A stretch of DNA of 64,000 nt. Source: Sinotaia quadrata (Eukaryota; Mollusca; Gastropoda; Architaenioglossa; Viviparidae). The notes beneath the pieces are model-generated. The model ran no database searches and was not told where the DNA came from. It saw only the letters and a program-made list of their open reading frames with translations. The stretch is from NCBI GenBank assembly GCA_028829895.1, contig CM054181.1, positions 15,222,001 through 15,286,000 on the forward strand, written 5' to 3'. How positions within the stretch are numbered: the stretch's first letter is position 1; each line of letters opens with the position of its first letter. Of this stretch, positions 58,801-64,000 are shown piece by piece. The translations under genes and the position numbers were made by a program.

Positions 58801-61800
58801 AAAAATAAGACCATTACTCCAAATTTCAACCAAAAGATGAGACCAGTAATCCTAATTTCAGCAGAAAAATAAGACCATTACTCCAAATTTCAACCAAAAG
58901 ATGAGACCAGTAATCCGAATTTCAACAGAAAATAAAACCATTCATCCTAATTTCTCTTGACAGTTAACCGTCTTTGTATGTCATTTTTGTATAGTTTGTG
59001 GTAACTATAACTGAAGTGCAGCAAAGTAAAGCAGAATTGGTCACCATGCCACATAAAAGAAAACAGTGTTTTCAGTAGCAGAAAAAATGGAGAAAAAAAC
59101 AAACCTTTTAATTGCAGAATATATATGTGTACATTTCAGTTAAAACTTTTATCAAGATGATAGAAAAAAATTTAAGAACACCTGCAGATACCTTTTTATA
59201 AAGCTTTTCTGTTAGTCCAAGACCATCAGAACTGTTCTAGATCATTGGGTGAATTTTTCTGCTGACATTTTAATGTTAATAATAATCTTTTTAATACTAA
59301 TATTTTTTTTATTTTGTTGATAGACTACAGCAAGGGTTTTGGTGGTAAGTTTGGAGTGCAAACTGACAGGCAAGACAAAGCGGCAGTTGGCTGGGACTAC
59401 CAAGGCAAAACTGACAAGCATGCTTCTCAGACAGGTCAGTGAATAGTTTTACTCATAAAAGTGATTTTGTCTGGTAAAAATTTCTTCTCGTCGAATAAAC
59501 AAATGTCCACACCCTAAGACGTATCACACACAGAACCTGGTCCAAACCATAGTCCATTCCTTGTATCACATAGTGTGAAAGAGAGGTGACCTAAAATCAA
59601 AAGACTTTCAGATATGACTATACTCTGCCACCGATGATTAATTTTCTTTCAACTGCAGACTTTTTCAAAAAAGTGATCTGTTACATTTACTTGTCTATGC
59701 AGGTAGTTTTACTTTTCTTTTTGCTTAGCTGTGTCTGTTTTTTTTTCTAGGTGTAGTTTGTTTGGCTTATCACCCTCAACCCCCCCATATGCTAGAAAGT
59801 GAGTGTTGTCCAACTTAACATTTTGTAGACACACATAGAGATACAAGAAGTGAGTGTTGTCCTACTCCAGTACAATGCTCATTCTAGCAGCAAGCACCAT
59901 TTTGGAACAAGGCTAAATCCCCATTTCCACACTGAACACTGGATAACTTGGTTTACAGTCCTGAACACTTGTAATTGACCACTATTTAGTCCATAATCTC
60001 TTTAAAATCCCTATTACAATTTCATCTCTACAAAATAACATTAAATGATGTAACAGCATTCTATAAACTAACATTAAATGACATTAACATGTAATCTTTC
60101 TTGATAAAAATAAAAAAACTTAAATAAATGATTTATTCTGTATGATTCCAATTGTCATCAGATCACAGCAAAGGATTTGGAGGGAAGTTTGGTGTTGAAA
60201 AAGACCGTGTAGACAAATCTGCTGTAGGTTGGGAACATAAAGAAGAACTACAGAAGCATGAATCACAAACAGGTGATAATGTGTTTAATTTGTTTTTTGT
60301 TCCAAGTTTAATACTTCTTCCTTAACATATACATCCCATATTGAATAATACAGTGGTTAATAGATGGTGAATACAATCAGTGGTAGATAACCCAGCCAGG
60401 TTACAGAATAGAGGGGCTAGCAGGTGGTGAATACTGTATATTCAGTGCTGTATATTCATTAGAAGCTAATACTGTCCTGACAATTTAGAATCAGAGATGT
60501 TTTTTTTATCTTATGCTATTCATTCCTTCTTAGTGTGTGTTGTTATTGGTGTACACTCTATGAGTTGAAGAAAACAGTTGAGTAAATTTTGAAAAATTAC
60601 TACTTTGGGGTAGGAGGATTTTGACAAGAATGTATGAACAGTAACATCAATATATTATTGGTTCGCAGCAAACCCCATGCATAAAAGTAATCACAAATAC
60701 TAACACATATGTGACCTGTCACCACAAAAAGATACTTAAGTCGGATTTTGGGGGTATTGAGATATATATATCAATAGAAAGAAAATTGAAAGGGCTTTCT
60801 GTTGATATAAAAATAAAGAGTGTAGGACAAAATATAGAAAAGTTATGTTTGTTTGAAGTGCACTACTGTCCGGACGGCCATTTTGAGAAAATCGGCCTCA
60901 AAGATTGAACACATTTCTGAGAGGTTTTTCCTTAGCAACCATATATTAATCTGCTTCATTTGCAATCAGAGTTGAAGAAGACACAATAGCTAACACTGTA
61001 ATAACTATAAACAACAAATATATTGTTACATCATTTACAGACAACAGTCTTTTTAAGCCATAACGATTAGAATTTCTGTATGCGAGAATGATTATTGTGG
61101 CTCACAGAATATTCTAAAATTAAGGCATAATATTGAATTGATACCTCTTTCTAAATCTGATGCTAGCTCCACTAAATAAATCACAGATTAAAGCTGCATT
61201 ACTTTCACATTCTTAAAAAAAATATCGTTTAAATAATCCAGTAATTATAGCACACCTTTCACTTCAGTGTACAGTCAGTTATCGTCAGCTGTCGTCTGCT
61301 TCGTCTTTTTCGTTGTTCGATCACGCGATTCGCTGTCCGTGTCACTTTCAGAGAAAATCCATCAGCTACATCCTCATTAGCAAAATAATCAGATATCAAA
61401 TCTTTAATCTGAATGCTTTCTTTTTCTAAGATGTTGCTTTCTTTACATGAATTCAACAAATTAGCGATTCGTTTCTCCATGTTTGCATTACGCATTACAG
61501 GACGAAACTGTCTCCCTTGTGTGCGTTTCAACCAATCGCGACCGTCTTTTTATGAGAGCATGCTTGGTAACTTATAGTAAGCTTTGATAAACTATCTGCG
61601 GATTGGCTGACGCTTTTCACTTTGTTTACGCCAAGCACAGCCTTATAAAACATTCTGATTAGACGTTATAAATAAATAAATAAATAACCAGTGTCGTCAG
61701 CATAAAAATAGGCTTTTTCCTGAGCATTCTGATATACAACATTATGAGGTTCAGCCAGGGATTCTACCGTCTACGATCGTCAGATTATAGCACTTTTGGG

Positions 61801-63482
61801 CCATATTTTTCCTTCGAAGTTAGACAGTAGGTCACAAAAAAATAATAATAAAGCTATTTCTAGTTCGAATTAAAGAAAAACACGCTAGTAATTTGTTGTT
61901 CGATGGTTTGGGAACACGCTAAAATGAAAATCTCAATTTCACCCATGTAGACCCCCACCTTCGTTTTTGCCGTTTTTCTCGGCTTAGCCTTGCGCGACTT
62001 AAGTATCTTTTTGTGGTGACAGGTCACATATAGGCAGTAGAGTACAAAGAAGCCCAGTGTATGTGCTTAAGCAATAAATAGTTCAAAGAATCTGATTTTA
62101 CTTTATATTAGGTTTTGTGTCATTGGTGGAAGTTTTTCAGCACTCACAGTATACAAAAGAGAATGACAAGTCTCACTTGATTACAATAAAAAATATACTT
62201 TTTCATAAACATTTATATTTAGCTAATATTTGTAGTTTTAAATATTGGTACTCGTCATTATATGGTGAGTGTGACATGTTGACAGTCTTATAAAGAAGTG
62301 CAGTCTTTCTTTTTTGCAGACTATTCCAAGGGGTTTGGGGGCAAATTTGGTGTACAAAAGGACAGACAAGACAAATCTGCTGCAGGATATGGGGACGTTA
62401 CAAAAACTGAACTGCATCCATCACAGACAGACATGAAGAAAGGCTTTGGAGGCAAATTTGGTGTTGAAGCTGACAAACAAGATGCAGTGAGTAAAATTTT
62501 GTGTTCTGTGATTGATATTTGTCTGCCTTCATGGATCTAAATTTCTTTCTGAGGCAGTACTAAAAATGTAGTTATATAAAAAAAAATTGTATATGCATGC
62601 GCGCGCACACACATACACACACACTTTTTTTTTTAAATCACCCATTAAAGAAGATATCAGTTCTAGCTTTTCCAAGTTTTGCTGCATGTTTTTATTTTTT
62701 ATAACTTACTTGCTTTGTCATTGTTTTTAAAAAATATTTTAAAATGTTTTTAAATAAGAAATATACTTTTTTTTAAAATGCAAGTTTTCAGCCTTTTCTT
62801 GAATTCTGAGGTTTTGAAATCCATTTCCAAGATTCTAAACAAATATCCACAAAAAATGTAAAAAAAAATCAAAAGTCCTAGTTTGGTAGCTTCTTTTAAT
62901 TCAGATGTACAAACAGTTAATTCTTTTAGCTTTGATGCTTAGATTTCCATGCTTGTTTTCATTGATAACAAGATGTGCATTTCAGTATTAGTTTTTATAT
63001 TCTGATAATAAAAGCAGTGATGATTTTATTTTGTTTTTATAAGTATATCATCAAAGGCTTCATAATATTTTGTAAGTTTCCACATACTGCATGCTTTACA
63101 CTTTTATCAGTCTTTTAATACACCAAATACTACATTTTACAAGGAGAGAGAGTGTGTATTCATGCATGTGTGTAAAAGATTTTACCCTCCATGGGCTTAC
63201 AAAGTTCATGGGCAGTTTAACTGTTCACTAAATTTATTTTTTGAGTAAATATAATTCTCATATCTGTTAGCCTTCAACCTAGCCAAAGCTTTGTTTTAGT
63301 ACTAAAATGAAATGGTATGAAAAGGTTGAAGATACTTTTTGGCTTTCTTATTATGTACAATAAAGTGTTCACAAAACTTCATCATGAGCATGTTTAACGT
63401 ATAACCAACTACATACTCAACAATGTATGTGATAGTTCTTCTAAATGTTCAATTTCAGTATTCCTCAGGTGGACCAGTTCAG
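43719..63482 (+). CDS. CTTN: cortactin gene, 5' part (N-terminus and all actin-binding repeats)
   Basis: A cytoskeletal scaffold that activates Arp2/3 and binds F-actin at the cell cortex. Exons: 43719-43805, 47313-47386, 48742-48871, 51621-51731, 53172-53226, 54535-54645, 59324-59434, 60162-60272, 62320-62486, and a candidate 24-nt exon 63459-63482. The nine firm exons give 957 nt, 319 residues, all in phase. The N-terminal acidic region carries DDWETDPDF with the Arp2/3-binding DDW at 20-22. GGKFGV motifs start at residues 85, 122, 159, 196, 233, 270 and 307, an exact 37-residue period: 6.5 repeats as in mammalian cortactin. HS1 has fewer repeats. The coiled, proline-rich and SH3 parts must lie beyond the window. 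Confidence 0.95.
43806..47312. other. cortactin intron 1 (coding), no gene recognised
   Basis: The stretch 45,400-46,870 is richer in C (plus strand) and differs in texture from its flanks, perhaps an old mobile element. I found neither terminal repeats nor a coding motif. A short TG run lies at 44,580-44,612. Confidence 0.4.
47313..47386 (+). CDS. CTTN: cortactin coding exon 2 (residues 30-54)
   Basis: GGTATAG acceptor, donor [26 protein letters not shown] then QGAV(D). The [11 protein letters not shown] block is conserved in cortactins. Confidence 0.97.
48742..48871 (+). CDS. CTTN: cortactin coding exon 3 (residues 54-97), first GGKFGV motif
   Basis: GTTGTTAG acceptor, donor GTGGGT. (D)[12 protein letters not shown], then [17 protein letters not shown] and [20 protein letters not shown] marks entry into repeat 1. 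Confidence 0.97.
49001..51438. mobile_element. putative TIR element in cortactin intron 3, about 2.4 kb, diverged
   Basis: Left end TATGTGACCCACCACCACAA, continued AATGAGT. Right end, reverse-complemented, TATGTGACCTACCACCAGCA continued TATGAGT. About 23 of 27 positions agree. The ends resemble the perfect 36-bp TIRs of 60,708-62,030. No transposase frame seen. The long interior may hold nested insertions. Confidence 0.45.
51621..51731 (+). CDS. CTTN: cortactin coding exon 4 (residues 98-134), one 37-residue repeat
   Basis: TTTTAACAG acceptor, donor GTATGT, 111 nt, phase 0-0. [18 protein letters not shown] then [15 protein letters not shown]. Confidence 0.97.
52140..53055. repeat. 23-bp degenerate tandem repeat, about 38 copies
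   Basis: GAGCAAAGATCAGTGTCATT GTA and variants fill most of cortactin intron 4. Confidence 0.93.
53172..53226 (+). CDS. CTTN: cortactin coding exon 5 (residues 135-153), half repeat
   Basis: ATTCTCAG acceptor, donor GTAATT, 55 nt, phase 0 to 1. [18 protein letters not shown]. It shifts the exon register from phase 0 to phase 1 for the following repeat exons. Confidence 0.96.
54535..54645 (+). CDS. CTTN: cortactin coding exon 6 (residues 153-190), one repeat
   Basis: TCTTCAG acceptor, donor GTGTTT, 111 nt, phase 1-1. (D)[36 protein letters not shown]. Confidence 0.97.
54975..55345. repeat. 98-100-bp tandem repeat, about 4 copies
   Basis: TCTGGTTATAATTGAGGCAA units at 54,980, 55,079, 55,156 and 55,254. 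The second unit is 77 bp through an internal deletion. Confidence 0.92.
55346..57287. other. cortactin intron 6, middle part, nothing recognised
   Basis: No exon, no repeats of note. Texture (C-rich on plus strand) is similar to 45,400-46,870, but I could not align the two by eye. Confidence 0.4.
57290..57985. mobile_element. pogo/Tigger-like MITE (696 bp) with TA target duplication
   Basis: Left end TA-CAGTGGAATCCCATGATG; right end, reverse-complemented, TA-CAGTGAAACCTTGCAATA continuing ACGTGA. CAGT.GAA.CC...ATAACG is the typical terminal signature of pogo/Tigger-type elements, flanked by TA on both sides (57,288-57,289 and 57,986-57,987). ATATAACGCGGTCGTG near the left end fits. No transposase: non-autonomous. 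Confidence 0.65.
58325..58640. repeat. 30-bp tandem repeat, about 10 copies
   Basis: AATCCTAATTTCTACAGAAA GCAATACAAT units. In-frame 10-residue repeats ([10 protein letters not shown]) are artefacts. Decayed relatives continue to 58,950. Confidence 0.94.
59324..59434 (+). CDS. CTTN: cortactin coding exon 7 (residues 190-227), one repeat
   Basis: TTGATAG acceptor, donor GTCAGT, 111 nt, phase 1-1. (D)[36 protein letters not shown]. Corresponds to the QTDRQDK repeat of mammalian cortactin. Confidence 0.97.
60162..60272 (+). CDS. CTTN: cortactin coding exon 8 (residues 227-264), one repeat
   Basis: TCATCAG acceptor, donor GTGATA, 111 nt, phase 1-1. (D)[36 protein letters not shown]. Confidence 0.97.
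60708..62030. mobile_element. 1.32-kb DNA-transposon-like element with perfect 36-bp TIRs
   Basis: Positions 60,708-60,743 (beginning TATGTGACCTGTCACCACAA) are the exact reverse complement of 61,995-62,030. Flanking TA on the outside makes a TA target duplication plausible. It lies wholly inside cortactin intron 8. The interior contains a 78-codon minus-strand ORF with promoter-like sequence, and no recognisable transposase. Perfect TIRs indicate recent activity. Confidence 0.8.
61259..61495 (-). CDS. hypothetical 78-residue basic protein inside the TIR element
   Basis: From an ATG at 61,495 the minus strand encodes [20 protein letters not shown], an acidic middle ([16 protein letters not shown]) and a very basic C-terminal part ([18 protein letters not shown]), with a stop at 61,259-61,261. 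The frame is open a further 17 codons upstream without another ATG. A CCAAT-type GATTGGTT (about 61,530-61,537) and a TATAAGG (about 61,639-61,645) lie upstream. Composition is not repeat-derived. Family unknown. It might be cargo captured from a host gene or an element-encoded DNA-binding protein. Confidence 0.35.
   Translation of the reverse strand: MRNANMEKRIANLLNSCKESNILEKESIQIKDLISDYFANEDVADGFSLKVTRTANRVIEQRKRRSRRQLTITDCTLK
62320..62486 (+). CDS. CTTN: cortactin coding exon 9 (residues 264-319), last repeat and final half
   Basis: TTTTTGCAG acceptor, donor GTGAGT, 167 nt, phase 1-0. (D)[55 protein letters not shown]. It fuses one full and one half repeat without an intron. The sequence after SAAG departs from the repeat consensus. 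Confidence 0.96.
63459..63482 (+). CDS. CTTN: candidate cortactin microexon 10 (YSSGGPVQ)
   Basis: AATTTCAG acceptor, then TAT TCC TCA GGT GGA CCA GTT CAG and GTACAC. 24 nt, phase 0-0, in phase with exon 9, giving [11 protein letters not shown]. Supported only by splice signals and frame. Confidence 0.45.
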
Positions 63483-63499
63483 GTACACCATAGAACAAT

Positions 63500-63930
63500 A
63501 ATAAGTTAGAGAAAGAAAGTAAAAAGTTAACGGCCATTTGATGAGGGAAAAACAAAACTAATGGCCAACGCATTGAAAAGGAAAAGTGTCAAAAGTTGAT
63601 GGCCACTTGAGTGGTGAGGAGAAGTAAAAAGTTAATGGCCATTTGATGAGGGAAATTAATAAGTTATGATCAGTGATGTGATGAGGAAAAGTAATAAGTT
63701 ATGATCAGTGAATGATGAGGGAATGTAATAAGTTATGATCAGCGAAGTGATGAGGGGAAAGTAATGTTATGATCAGTGAAGTGATGAGGGAAAGTAATAA
63801 GGTTATGATCAGTGAAGTGATGATGGAAAGTAAAATGTTAATGGCCAATGCAGTGATAGGGGGAATAGTAAAAAGTTCATTTCCAGTCACCTGATGAGGA
63901 AAAGTGAAAAATTATTGGCCTGGGTTGTTG
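63500..63930. repeat. 36-bp degenerate tandem repeat, about 11 copies, with a 16-G run
   Basis: AAAGTAATAAGTTATGATCA GTGAAGTGATGAGGG units follow the candidate microexon. A run of 16 G begins at 63,931. Confidence 0.9.
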
Positions 63931-64000
63931 GGGGGGGGGGGGGGGGAAGGAGAGGGAATAGTTATGGTCAAAGAGTGATGAGGACAAGGATATTGCACTG

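Noticed and set aside
43719..62486. HS1 (HCLS1) as the identity of the second gene
   Set aside because: HS1 has 3.5 repeats and is a vertebrate haematopoietic paralogue; seven GGKFGV motifs indicate cortactin.

Overview
The window is animal nuclear DNA: AT-rich, with long introns, GT-AG splice sites, abundant micro- and minisatellites, and remnants of DNA transposons and a LINE. It carries two well-recognised plus-strand genes. The protein style and a GPCR relic of the molluscan/annelid kind suggest a lophotrochozoan, most likely a mollusc. That placement is inference, since no database search was possible. There are no prokaryotic features (operons, CRISPR, ribosome binding sites).

Layout. 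(1) 1-2,880: a candidate small minus-strand gene. It has two coding exons (2,294-2,106 and 466-281) joined in phase 0, a polyadenylation signal, and a textbook heat-shock promoter (four-unit HSE plus TATA box). One in-frame TAA interrupts its first exon. I do not recognise the protein. (2) 2,900-12,700: repeat-dominated intergenic DNA with a truncated, frameshifted rhodopsin-type GPCR pseudogene, an interspersed repeat family, a hAT-like MITE, a 5'-truncated LINE end and several tandem arrays. (3) 12,711-37,182: a complete phenylalanine 4-hydroxylase gene (PAH) in 14 coding exons, about 460 codons, with the ACT regulatory domain, the catalytic domain with its iron-binding His-His-Glu set, and the tetramerisation tail. 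Most of its large introns carry their own private minisatellite. One minisatellite is made of the exon 2 splice acceptor itself, and another carries branch-point-like motifs up to exon 7. (4) 37,183-41,800: intergenic DNA with more tandem arrays and further copies of the interspersed family. (5) 41,815-64,000: the 5' two thirds of a cortactin gene (CTTN): a non-coding first exon, an N-terminal acidic Arp2/3-binding DDW motif and seven GGKFGV motifs (6.5 repeats of 37 residues). A candidate 24-nt microexon follows. The proline-rich and SH3 parts lie beyond the window. Cortactin introns contain three terminal-inverted-repeat elements: a pogo/Tigger-like MITE, and two members of a family whose ends begin TATGTGACC, one of them holding a 78-codon ORF.

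The two main genes are functionally unrelated: one works in phenylalanine catabolism and tyrosine supply, the other in branched-actin dynamics. The most noteworthy observations are the HSE/TATA-driven minus-strand gene with its in-frame stop, the tandemly multiplied splice acceptor in PAH, and the TIR element with the small ORF.
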